Origin: CAZYSK01 sp964649415
Lineage (GTDB): Bacteria > Chloroflexota > Anaerolineae > B4-G1
Assembly (NCBI GenBank): GCA_964649415.1
Contig: CAZYSK010000020.1
Location: 17,977-81,976 of the forward strand
Direction: 5' to 3'
DNA: 64,000 nt
Below the pieces are notes generated by a model. That model was not told where the DNA came from. It did no database searches and saw only the letters and a list, made by a program, of their open reading frames with translations. This document shows positions 7,528 to 15,931 of the stretch, piece by piece (the first letter of the stretch is position 1; every line of letters begins with the position of its first letter). The position numbers and the translations under genes were made by a program.

Positions 7528-10343
7528 AGCGGACAGTGGTCGGGGGCAGGCAGAGCCAGTGGCAACGGTCGTGGGGCGCAGCGATACTGCTGCTGTTAGT
7601 GTTCTTCGCCCAACTGGCGTTTGGTTCGCGGGGGCTTTCACTGACTTCTGACGAGTTGCCGCATTTCGGGGCCGGGTACACCTATCTGACGACCGGCGAG
7701 ACGTGGCACATCGCGCCTCTGGGTAACCCGCCCCTGTTACTCGCCTGGATCGCCTGGCCCATCGTGTTGGCCACTCCCCACCTGCCCCTGGAGACCCTGA
7801 CCAACTGGCACGCGACTGCGCTGCAGCCGTACTTCCGTGCCATCTTGCCCTTGTTGGGGCCTGTGGAGCGCCTGGAAGTGGCCGGGCGGGTGCCGGTGAT
7901 GCTGTTGGGGGTGTTGTTGGGGAGCCTGGTCTTCCGCTGGGCGGCCGACCTGTTCGGCCATAGGGGAGGGCTCCTCGCTTTGGCGTTGATGGCCTTCGAC
8001 CCCACGATGCTGGCGCATGCGCAGTTGGCGACAATTGACGTGGGGGTCACGCTGTTGGGGTTTGCCGCCTTCTTCCTCGCCTGGCGCAGCCTGCGGTCCG
8101 CGGTGGGGACGCGGTTTCCGCGCCCTGGCCCGTGGTGGGACGTGGCCATCGGCCTATTGGCGGGCGCTACGATGGCGGCCAAGCTCTCTGGCCTGATATG
8201 GGGAGGGCTGCTCGCTACATTCATCGCGGTGGCTGAGGCCGTGCGCTTGCTTGGCAGTGGCGCTACACCGCTGCGTGTCATAGCGACGGTTGCCCGCAGA
8301 ATGGCCGTCATCGCGGGCGTGGCCTTCCTGTTCCTGTGGGGCGTATACGGTTTCCGGGTGGGACCGGTGCACGTGGGATCGAGCGTTCTCACCATGCCCG
8401 CATCCGATCACTGGGAGGGCTTGGTGCAGCAGATGTCCAGCCCCTCGATCCGGATGATGTTCCTGGCTGGCGAGGCCCGGGTGGGTGGGTGGTGGTGGTA
8501 CTTCCCCTTCGCCTTCCTGATTAAGAACCCGATTCCCTTGTTGGTGGTGTGGATCGGTGCGTTTGTCCTCGCTCTGGCAGGGCGACGGGACGTCGCGGAC
8601 GCAGACGTCCGTTCGGCGGACCTGCGTGCCTCACTACGAACGGACGGCACTCCGGCGGAGTTGGGCGCGGAGACCGCACCCCTACGGCGGACGGAGGGGC
8701 AGGGCCTTACGGTTCTTGACTGCGTCTTCCTGCTGGGTTTTCCGGCGGTGTACGTGGCCGTGGCGATGTACAGCATGATGAACATCGGGTACCGGCACCT
8801 GCTGCCGATTCACCCGTTTCTGTACGTCTTTGCGGCCCAATGGGTGACCGGCTGGCTTGATGGGTCGGAGAGCGCGGGGATGGGCGCGGAGACCGCGCGG
8901 CTGTGGTGGGGAGCGCGATTGCGAAATCGCGGCTACAAGGCCTTGTGGTTGGTGCTGGGGGTGTGGTACGTGATCGGGACGGTGCGGGTGTTTCCACACT
9001 ATCTGGCGTACTTCAACGAGTTGGTGGGCGGACCGGGCAACGGCTATCGCTACCTGGTGGACTCGAACCTGGACTGGGGGCAGGGCTTCAAGGCGTTGCG
9101 GGAGGAGTTGGAGACGCTGGACGTTCTCCCACCGCTGCGGCTGGGACACACCTGGTACGTGGGTCCGGAGGCATACGGCGTTCAGTACGAGCCACTCCCA
9201 CCTTTGCCCGACGCGTCTCCCGTCTTCTCGCCCCGCTTTGATCCGCCGCCCGGGACGTACGTGCTGGGGGCCACGCTGCTGCAGCGTCCCCGGGGCGACC
9301 TGGAGCAGTACGAGTGGTTCAAGCACCAGCCGGCTGTGGCGCAGCCGGGGTACGCGCTGTTCGTCTATAGGGTGGAGCCTCACGAGCCGCCAGCGACGTG
9401 GATCGCCCAGTGCACGCAGCCGGCGGCCCCGCTGAGCGGGGACCTGATCGCCGGGGAGTTCTACGCCCAGCCGTTGCGGCAGGTGTACTTCGACTGCACG
9501 CAGAGCTGGGTCTACCCGGAGGGCGGGGAGGCGAGCGGGTGGTACGCGCTGCACGATGACGCGCTCCAGGAGGAGCGTGTGCAGGAAGAAACCAGGTTTT
9601 TCGGAAAAAACCTGGTTTCTGCGCAATCCATAGCATATCACCTGGGGCAGGCGCGTCTGGCCTACGTGCATCATCAATCCGACGGCATGGCGCCGGCCTT
9701 CCATCTGTACGAGTGGGCGGGGGGCATGCAGGCAGGATGCCTGCGGTCCGTCGATGGCGCGTCCGGCAGCGATTGTGGGGGCACAGTGTACGTCGCGCCC
9801 CCGGGGATAAGCCCGCGGCAGGTTGCGGCGGAGGGTCCGGCTGTGCCGGCGCCGTTGGCGCTGGACGGGCCGCTGCGCTTCTTGGGCTATCGGGTGTTGG
9901 AGGCGGAGGCGCGGGCGGTGAGCGTGGAGACGTGGTGGGAGGTGGTGGATACCGGGGGCGCGGCCGGGCGCCCGCTTTCGATTATGGCCCACCTGGTCGA
10001 CGGGGAGGGGCGTGAGATCGGTGTGGCGGATGGGCTGGGGGTGCCGGTGGAGATGTGGCAGGCGGGGGACGTGATCGTGCAGCGCCACCGTTTCGCGCCT
10101 GAAGAAACCGGGTCTTTGGCGATGTACCATCGCATGGAAAACCTGGTTTCTGCGGCTGAAGCGGGGGATATCTGGCTGCGGACCGGCGTCTACTGGTTGG
10201 ACACGCTGGAGCGGCAGACGGTCACGGGGCCAGGTGGGGGTACCGGAGACCACATCTTGATTGGAGAGATCCGGTTGAGCGATGGTGCGGGCACCACACG
10301 CTCGAGGTCTGCGCGGCCTCACACGATGGGGGGAAGCGAGTGA
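7524..10343 (+). CDS. Glycosyltransferase family 39-like membrane protein (paralogue 2)
   Basis: 939 aa from GTG 7524, which overlaps the previous stop by 4 bp (GTGA) and suggests translational coupling. First loop LTSDELPH carries the GT-C acidic pair and His. The central VFPHYLAYFNELVGGP and DSNLDWGQG blocks and a C-terminal beta-sandwich (WWEV, VADGLGVP) are conserved with its neighbours. The middle loop holds one copy of a dispersed repeat (8589-8698). The C-terminal half holds a 34-bp palindrome at 9587-9620 that encodes EETRFFGKNLVS, and an interrupted copy at 10103-10151. From 8724 to 9156 it is almost identical to 11669-12101 in the next gene. Likely an envelope sugar transferase using a lipid-linked donor; substrate unknown. 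Confidence 0.75.
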   Translation: MKRTVVGGRQSQWQRSWGAAILLLLVFFAQLAFGSRGLSLTSDELPHFGAGYTYLTTGETWHIAPLGNPPLLLAWIAWPIVLATPHLPLETLTNWHATALQPYFRAILPLLGPVERLEVAGRVPVMLLGVLLGSLVFRWAADLFGHRGGLLALALMAFDPTMLAHAQLATIDVGVTLLGFAAFFLAWRSLRSAVGTRFPRPGPWWDVAIGLLAGATMAAKLSGLIWGGLLATFIAVAEAVRLLGSGATPLRVIATVARRMAVIAGVAFLFLWGVYGFRVGPVHVGSSVLTMPASDHWEGLVQQMSSPSIRMMFLAGEARVGGWWWYFPFAFLIKNPIPLLVVWIGAFVLALAGRRDVADADVRSADLRASLRTDGTPAELGAETAPLRRTEGQGLTVLDCVFLLGFPAVYVAVAMYSMMNIGYRHLLPIHPFLYVFAAQWVTGWLDGSESAGMGAETARLWWGARLRNRGYKALWLVLGVWYVIGTVRVFPHYLAYFNELVGGPGNGYRYLVDSNLDWGQGFKALREELETLDVLPPLRLGHTWYVGPEAYGVQYEPLPPLPDASPVFSPRFDPPPGTYVLGATLLQRPRGDLEQYEWFKHQPAVAQPGYALFVYRVEPHEPPATWIAQCTQPAAPLSGDLIAGEFYAQPLRQVYFDCTQSWVYPEGGEASGWYALHDDALQEERVQEETRFFGKNLVSAQSIAYHLGQARLAYVHHQSDGMAPAFHLYEWAGGMQAGCLRSVDGASGSDCGGTVYVAPPGISPRQVAAEGPAVPAPLALDGPLRFLGYRVLEAEARAVSVETWWEVVDTGGAAGRPLSIMAHLVDGEGREIGVADGLGVPVEMWQAGDVIVQRHRFAPEETGSLAMYHRMENLVSAAEAGDIWLRTGVYWLDTLERQTVTGPGGGTGDHILIGEIRLSDGAGTTRSRSARPHTMGGSE
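8589..8698. repeat. Dispersed cggacgtccg/cactacgaacgg repeat in coding sequence
   Basis: A mosaic of short palindromes (gacgcagacgtcc, gttcggcggacctgcgtgcc, cactccggcgg, gcgcggagaccgc) adds about 36 codons to a membrane-protein loop. The equivalent place in the next paralogue has an expanded array (11401-11640), and 13232-15931 lacks it. Confidence 0.75.
8724..9156. repeat. Near-identical block shared with 11669-12101
   Basis: I count about five differences over roughly 433 bp against 11669-12101 (constant offset 2945), while the flanking first thousand bases of the two genes differ clearly. This indicates gene conversion or recombination after duplication. Confidence 0.8.
9587..9620. repeat. 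34-bp palindrome, copy 1
   Basis: A nearly perfect hairpin (agaaaccaggttttt / gaaaaaacctggtttct) lies inside a glycosyltransferase gene and is read as ETRFFGKNLVS. No stop codon occurs in any frame of the element. Confidence 0.85.
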
Positions 10344-13195
10344 TGGGCGTGATGCCCAATACGGACCAAGGAAGTGGCCTGGCGACGCGCCGATGGGGCG
10401 CTGTGATATTGCTGCTGCTGCTCATGTTCGCCCAACTGGCCTTTGGTTCACGCCAGCTCTCCCTGACGTCCGATGAGCCGGCACATCTGGGTGGCGGGTA
10501 CACCTACCTGGTCAGCGGAGAGACCTGGCAGGTTCCCTCTCGTGGCCATCCCCCGTTGATCAATGCCTGGGAGGCCCTGCCGGTCGTCTTGGGCGCTCCC
10601 CATATTCCCGTGCGTAGCCTGCCCAATTGGGGGACGATTGCGCTCCCTCCATATTTCCGTGCCCTCTTGCCCCTGCTAGGACCCGTCGAGCGCCTGGAAG
10701 TGGCCGGGCGGGTGCCGGTGATGCTCTTGGGCGTGTTGCTGGGAGGCCTGGTCTTCCGCTGGGGGGCGGATCTGTTCGGCTATAAGGGGGGACTCCTGGC
10801 GCTGGCCCTGATGGCGTTCGACCCGACGATGCTGGCGCACGCGCAGTTGGCGACGACGGACCTGGGGGTCACGCTGCTGGGTTTCGCGACGTTCTTCCTC
10901 GCCTGGCGCAGCCTGCGGTCCGTGGTAGGGGCGCGGTTTCCGCGCCCTGCCCCGTGGTGGGACGTGGCCATTGGCCTGCTGTGCGGGGCTACGATGGCGG
11001 CCAAGGTCTCGGGCCTGATGTGGGTTGGTCTGGCCGTCGGCACCATCTTTGTCGTCGAAATCCTCCGCTCGCCGGGTTCATCGCTCTACAGGCTATGGGC
11101 GGTGTTTCGCCGGAGCGCGGTGATTCTGCTCGTTGCTTTCTTCTTCCTGTGGTGGATGTATGGATTCCGGATTGGCTCCGTGAGAGTCGGCACGTACGTG
11201 CTGACCGTTCCCGCGCCGGACCATTGGGAAGCCCTGGTGCGCCAGTTTGGCAGCACGTCGAGCCGGTTGATGTTTCTGGCTGGGGAGACGCGCTACGGGG
11301 CGGGGTGGTGGTGGTACTTCCCCTTTGCCTTCCTGATCAAGAACCCGATTCCTCTGTTGGTGGTGTGGATCGGTGCGTTCGTCCTCGCTCTGGCAAGGCG
11401 ACGGTACGGCACTCCGGCGGACCTACGTGCCTCACTACGAACGGGGGACGGCACTTCGGCAGACCTGCGTGCTTCACTACGAACAGACGGCACTCCGGCG
11501 GACCTGCGTCGGACGCACGATCAATGTCCGCCCTTACTACGAACGGGGGACGGCCCTTCGGCGGACCTGCGTGCCTCACTACGAACGGGCGGCACTCCGG
11601 CGGAGTTGGGCGCGGAGACCGCGTCCCTACGATGGACGGAGGGGCAAGGCCTTACGGTCCTTGATTATGTCTTCCTGCTGGGTTTTCCGGCGGTGTACGT
11701 GGCCGTCGCGATGTACAGTATGATGAACATCGGGTACCGGCACCTGCTGCCGATTCACCCGTTTCTGTACGTCTTTGCGGCCCAATGGGTGACCGGCTGG
11801 CTTGATGGGTCGGAGAGCGCGGGGATGGGCGCGGAGACCGCGCGGCTGTGGTGGGGAGCGCGATTGCGAAATCGCGGCTACAAGGCCTTGTGGTTGGTGC
11901 TGGGGGTGTGGTACGTGATCGGGACGGTGCGGGTGTTTCCACACTATCTGGCGTACTTCAACGAGTTGGTGGGCGGACCGGGCAACGGCTATCGCTACCT
12001 GGTGGACTCGAACCTGGACTGGGGGCAGGGCTTCAAGGCGTTGCGGGATGAGTTGGAGACGCTGGATGTTCTCCCACCGCTGCGGCTGGGCCACACCTGG
12101 TATGCGGGACCCGAGTTGTACGGCGTCCAGTACGAGCCGATTCCCCCGTTGGGCGATGATTTCTCGGTGGTTTTCTCGCCCCGCTTTGATCCGCCGCCCG
12201 GGACGTATGTGCTGGGGGCCACGCTGCTGCAACGCGGCTCGGGGGATATCGAGCAATACGAGTGGTTTCGACACCGTGAGCCTGTGGCGCAGCCGGGGTA
12301 CGCGCTGTTCGTCTATCGGGTGGAGCCCCACGAGCCGCCGGCGACGTGGATTGCCCAGTGCACGCAGCCGGCGGCCCCGCTGAGTGGGGATCTGATCGCC
12401 GGGGAGTTCTACGCCCAGCCGCTGCGGCAGGTGTACTTCGACTGCACGCAGAGCTGGGTCTATCCGGAGGGCGGGGAGGCGAGCGGGTGGTACGCGCTGC
12501 ACGACGACGTGCTACTGGAGGAGGCGGAGGACAAGCGAGAGGCTTTCCTGGAAGCCCACCTGGGGCAAGCGCGCCTGTCCTACGTGCATCATCAATCCGA
12601 CGGCATGGCGCCGGCGTTCCATCTGTACGAGTGGGCGGGGGGCATGCAGGCAGGGATGCCGCCGACCGCAGACGGTCGGGGGACATCCGGGCGGTCCGTT
12701 GATGCTACGTCGGGCGGCGATTGTGGGGGCACAGTGTACGTCGCGCCGCCGGGGATGAGCCCGCGGCAGGTTGCGGCGGAGGGTCCGGCTGTGCCGGCGC
12801 CGTTGGCGCTGGACGGGCCGCTGCGCTTCTTGGGCTACCGGGTGTTGGAGGCGGAGGCGCGGGCGGTCAGCGTGGAAACGTGGTGGGAGGTGGTGGATGC
12901 CGAGGGCGCGGCCGGGCGGCCACTTTCGATCATGGCCCACCTGGTTGACGGGGAGGGGCGCGAGATCGGTGTGGCGGATGGGCTGGGCGTGCCGGTGGAG
13001 ATGTGGCAGGCGGGGGACGGGATCGTGCAACGCCACCGTTTCGCGCTCGATACGGCGGCGGGGGAGATGTGGCTGCGGACGGGTGTCTACTGGTTGGACA
13101 CGCTGGAGCGACAGATGGTCACAGGTCCAGGTGGGACCACCGGAGACCACATCTTGATTGGAGAGATCTGGCTGGCCGAGGAGGGCGCGCGTTGA
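10340..13195 (+). CDS. Glycosyltransferase family 39-like membrane protein (paralogue 3)
   Basis: 951 aa. GTG 10340 overlaps the previous stop (GTGA); ATG 10343 is an alternative. First loop LTSDEPAH, central YFNELVGGP/DSNLDWGQG and the C-terminal beta-sandwich match paralogue 2. The loop near residues 355-430 is swollen by an array of the dispersed repeat (peptide core ADLRASLRT, five variants) at 11401-11640. The 34-bp hairpin present in paralogue 2 is absent: the corresponding stretch is LEEAEDKREAFLEAHLG. A palindrome gccgaccgcagacggtcgg sits at 12661-12679, in frame. The family points to lipid-linked sugar transfer at the membrane; the acceptor is unknown. Confidence 0.75.
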   Translation: MMGVMPNTDQGSGLATRRWGAVILLLLLMFAQLAFGSRQLSLTSDEPAHLGGGYTYLVSGETWQVPSRGHPPLINAWEALPVVLGAPHIPVRSLPNWGTIALPPYFRALLPLLGPVERLEVAGRVPVMLLGVLLGGLVFRWGADLFGYKGGLLALALMAFDPTMLAHAQLATTDLGVTLLGFATFFLAWRSLRSVVGARFPRPAPWWDVAIGLLCGATMAAKVSGLMWVGLAVGTIFVVEILRSPGSSLYRLWAVFRRSAVILLVAFFFLWWMYGFRIGSVRVGTYVLTVPAPDHWEALVRQFGSTSSRLMFLAGETRYGAGWWWYFPFAFLIKNPIPLLVVWIGAFVLALARRRYGTPADLRASLRTGDGTSADLRASLRTDGTPADLRRTHDQCPPLLRTGDGPSADLRASLRTGGTPAELGAETASLRWTEGQGLTVLDYVFLLGFPAVYVAVAMYSMMNIGYRHLLPIHPFLYVFAAQWVTGWLDGSESAGMGAETARLWWGARLRNRGYKALWLVLGVWYVIGTVRVFPHYLAYFNELVGGPGNGYRYLVDSNLDWGQGFKALRDELETLDVLPPLRLGHTWYAGPELYGVQYEPIPPLGDDFSVVFSPRFDPPPGTYVLGATLLQRGSGDIEQYEWFRHREPVAQPGYALFVYRVEPHEPPATWIAQCTQPAAPLSGDLIAGEFYAQPLRQVYFDCTQSWVYPEGGEASGWYALHDDVLLEEAEDKREAFLEAHLGQARLSYVHHQSDGMAPAFHLYEWAGGMQAGMPPTADGRGTSGRSVDATSGGDCGGTVYVAPPGMSPRQVAAEGPAVPAPLALDGPLRFLGYRVLEAEARAVSVETWWEVVDAEGAAGRPLSIMAHLVDGEGREIGVADGLGVPVEMWQAGDGIVQRHRFALDTAAGEMWLRTGVYWLDTLERQMVTGPGGTTGDHILIGEIWLAEEGAR
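11401..11640. repeat. Expanded in-frame repeat array within glycosyltransferase
   Basis: About five copies of a roughly 42-48 bp unit (core actccggcggacctgcgtgcctcactacgaacgg, written here as a continuous consensus only in part: cggcggacctgcgtgcc and cactacgaacgg) lie in one loop. The paralogue upstream has one copy. All length changes keep the frame. Confidence 0.8.
11669..12101. repeat. Near-identical block shared with 8724-9156
   Basis: Partner of the block in the upstream paralogue. It even includes the same internal palindrome gcgcgattgcgaaatcgcgg, so the exchange postdates that repeat insertion. Confidence 0.8.
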
Positions 13196-13231
13196 TGCGC
13201 CGGGAGTCCGTCCGGCGAGGCGAGGGAATCG

Positions 13232-15931
13232 ATGAGAGATTTGACCAATAGCCGCATGTCCGTTCGCCGCTGGGGCGCTGTGCTCCTGCTCTTGCTGGTA
13301 TTCTTCGCCCAACTGGCCCTGAGCTCGCGCCAACTCTCCCTGACGTCCGATGAGCCGCCTAACCTGGGAGTTGGATACACCTATCTGACCACCGGGGAGA
13401 CGTGGTATATCCCGTCCCTGGGCCACCCGCCTCTGCTCTTCGCCTGGATGGCTGTCCCGGTTGCGCTCAGTAACCCGCACATCCCTGTGGAGACGCTGAC
13501 GAACTGGGGCACCTTTCCCTTGCCGCCCTATCTGCACGCCCTTTTCCCGCTGCTCGGACCGGCGGAGCAGTTGGAGGTGATCGGGCGGGTACCCATGATG
13601 CTGTTGGGTATGCTGCTAGGAGGCCTGGTCTTTCGCTGGGCAGCGGACCTGTTTGGTTACAAAGGCGGGTTGGTCGCGCTGGCGTTGATGGTCTTCGATC
13701 CCACGATCGTGGCGCACACGCCGTTGGCGACGGGCGACCTGGGGATCACGCTGGTGGGTTTTGCGATGCTGTTCGTCGGTTGGCGGTGGGTGCGGACAAG
13801 AGACGTCCGCCGGACGAACGGCGCCCGGCGGGCTGGAAGTTCTATTGGAGCGGACCTGCGCTGGGGCGTCGTGATCGGCCTGCTGGGCGGGGCCACCATG
13901 GCGGCCAAGGTGTCGGGGTTCATCTGGGTTGGCCTGCTCGTGGGCCTCTTGGTCATCGTCGAGTGGTGCGGGAGCCGGGGCGCGGGTGGGCGGAGGGGCG
14001 CGGGGACCAGGACCGGGCGGGCGCGGATTGTTCCAATCCGTCGAGACTTGCCCCCACGATGGTGGGTGGTTGTGGTTGTGGGCGTGGTGATCGTAGCCGT
14101 CGCCCTGCTGTTCCTATGGGCGGTGTATGGGTTCCGCGTCGGCCCTGTGGACATAGGGCCGTACACACTCACACTGCCGGCATCCGATCATTGGGCCGGG
14201 CTGGTGCGCCAGATGGAGAGATCGGAAACCCGCATGATGTACCTGGCCGGCGAGGCAGGTGTGGGCGGGTGGTGGTCGTATTTCCCCCTGGCCTTCTTGC
14301 TCAAGAATCCGGTCCCCCTGTTGGTGATCTGCATCGGCGCCATCCTCGTCTCGCTATGGCGGCGTTCGCTCACGCTTGCCGACTTTCTCTTCCTGCTCGC
14401 TTTCCCGCTTGTGTACTCGGTGACCGCCATCTACAGCGGGATCAACATCGGTTACCGCCACATGTTACCTATCCATCCCTTTCTGCACGTCGTGGGGGCT
14501 CACTGGGTCACGATCTGGACCGTCGGGGCGCGGGGCATGCGGGCAGGATGCCCGCGGTCCGAGCGTGGCGAATCTGCGCGCCTTGGCGGGCGCGGAAACA
14601 GCGGCCCTACAGTGGACCGGGGCGCGGGCAAGTGGGTGCATACCGCCGGGTGGGTGCTGTGGGTCGCGCTGTGGCTCTGGTACGTCGCCGGCACGGTCAG
14701 GGTCTTTCCTCACTATCTGGCTTATTTCAACGAGCTGGCAGGCGGGCCGAGCAATGGCTATTACTACCTGGTGGACTCCAATCTGGATTGGGGGCAGAGC
14801 TTCAAGACGTTGCGGGAGGAACTGGAGCAGCTCGACGTTCGCCCGCCCTTGCGGCTGGGGCACTATTGGTATGCTGGGCCGGAGCTGTATGGCGTCCAGT
14901 ATGAGCCGCTGCCGCCTCTGCGCGACGCGCCGCCGGTCTTCTCACCCCGCTTCGATCCGCCGCCCGCGACGTACGTGCTGGGGGCCACGCTGCTGTACAG
15001 CGGCCCAGGCGATCTGGAGCAGTACGAATGGTTCAAGCACCACGCGCCCGTGGCCCAGCCGGGGTATGCGATGTTCGTGTATCGGGTGGATCCCCACGAT
15101 CCGCCCGCTACGTGGATTGCCCAGTGCACGGTGCCGGCCGTTCCCCTGAACGAGGAGACCATCGCCCGGGAGTTCTACACACAGCCCTTGCGGCGGGTGG
15201 TCTTCGACTGCACCCAGAGCTGGATCTACCCGGAGGGCGGGGAGACAGGGGGTTGGTACGCGCTGCACGACGAGGTGTTGCAGGAAAATGCCCCGCAGGA
15301 AGAAACCAGGTTTTTCGGAAAAAACCTGGTTTCTGCGCACCTGGATCAGGCGCATCTGGCGTACGTTCACAGTCGCTACGATGGGCTCGGCCCGGCGTTT
15401 CACCTGTATGAATACCGCCAGTCTGATGGCGCCCAGTCTGAGGGCGCCTCTGTAGGGATGACTGCGCCCTACACGTCCACCGCATGGATCGCGTCCCCGG
15501 GTATGCGCCCGGACCAGATCACGGGCGCGGTGCCCGTCGAAGCACCGGTGGCGCTCGATGGCCCCTTGACCTATCTGGGCCATCGCGTCGTGGAATCTGG
15601 CCCGCAGGAGATCGCCGTGGAGACCTGGTGGCAGGTCAGTCAGAGTGAGATTCCCAGGACGCGGCCGCTCTCGATCATGGCTCACCTGCTTCGCGGTGAC
15701 GGTCAGCCTGTGGGCGTCGCCGACGGGCTGGGTGTGCCGCTTGATGTTTGGCAGGCAGGCGATATACTCGTCCAGTACCATGAGTTTGAGTTGCCGCCGG
15801 ACCTGGAGGGGGGCACGTACTGGCTGCAAACGGGTGTCTACTGGCTGGACACGCTTGAGCGTCAACAGGTCGTGGGACCGATGCAGGAAACCGGCGACAG
15901 TCTGCTGGTGGGGGAGATTCTTGGCCGATGA
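13232..15931 (+). CDS. Glycosyltransferase family 39-like membrane protein (paralogue 4)
   Basis: 899 aa from ATG 13232, 36 bp after the previous stop. It has the same plan: first helix, acidic loop, many helices, YFNELAGGP and DSNLDWGQS, then a beta-sandwich with WWQV and VADGLGVP. The acidic loop is LTSDEPPN, so the His found in paralogues 1-3 is Asn here; activity or specificity may differ. A 34-bp palindrome copy at 15301-15334 encodes EETRFFGKNLVS, and a ggcgcc-type repeat lies at 15415-15462. A palindrome gcggattgttccaatccg is embedded at 14028-14045. The next gene overlaps by ATGA. Confidence 0.75.
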   Translation: MRDLTNSRMSVRRWGAVLLLLLVFFAQLALSSRQLSLTSDEPPNLGVGYTYLTTGETWYIPSLGHPPLLFAWMAVPVALSNPHIPVETLTNWGTFPLPPYLHALFPLLGPAEQLEVIGRVPMMLLGMLLGGLVFRWAADLFGYKGGLVALALMVFDPTIVAHTPLATGDLGITLVGFAMLFVGWRWVRTRDVRRTNGARRAGSSIGADLRWGVVIGLLGGATMAAKVSGFIWVGLLVGLLVIVEWCGSRGAGGRRGAGTRTGRARIVPIRRDLPPRWWVVVVVGVVIVAVALLFLWAVYGFRVGPVDIGPYTLTLPASDHWAGLVRQMERSETRMMYLAGEAGVGGWWSYFPLAFLLKNPVPLLVICIGAILVSLWRRSLTLADFLFLLAFPLVYSVTAIYSGINIGYRHMLPIHPFLHVVGAHWVTIWTVGARGMRAGCPRSERGESARLGGRGNSGPTVDRGAGKWVHTAGWVLWVALWLWYVAGTVRVFPHYLAYFNELAGGPSNGYYYLVDSNLDWGQSFKTLREELEQLDVRPPLRLGHYWYAGPELYGVQYEPLPPLRDAPPVFSPRFDPPPATYVLGATLLYSGPGDLEQYEWFKHHAPVAQPGYAMFVYRVDPHDPPATWIAQCTVPAVPLNEETIAREFYTQPLRRVVFDCTQSWIYPEGGETGGWYALHDEVLQENAPQEETRFFGKNLVSAHLDQAHLAYVHSRYDGLGPAFHLYEYRQSDGAQSEGASVGMTAPYTSTAWIASPGMRPDQITGAVPVEAPVALDGPLTYLGHRVVESGPQEIAVETWWQVSQSEIPRTRPLSIMAHLLRGDGQPVGVADGLGVPLDVWQAGDILVQYHEFELPPDLEGGTYWLQTGVYWLDTLERQQVVGPMQETGDSLLVGEILGR
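15301..15334. repeat. 34-bp palindrome, copy 2
   Basis: Identical to the copy at 9587-9620 and read in the same frame, at the equivalent position of another paralogue. Confidence 0.85.

Noticed and set aside
8682..10322. 546-aa open frame on the - strand
   Set aside because: Antisense shadow of paralogue 2; a matching shadow appears opposite paralogue 3 for the same reason.
11401..11640. Possible CRISPR array
   Set aside because: Units are adjacent and vary internally, there are no unique spacers of even length, the array lies in a gene, and no cas genes are present.
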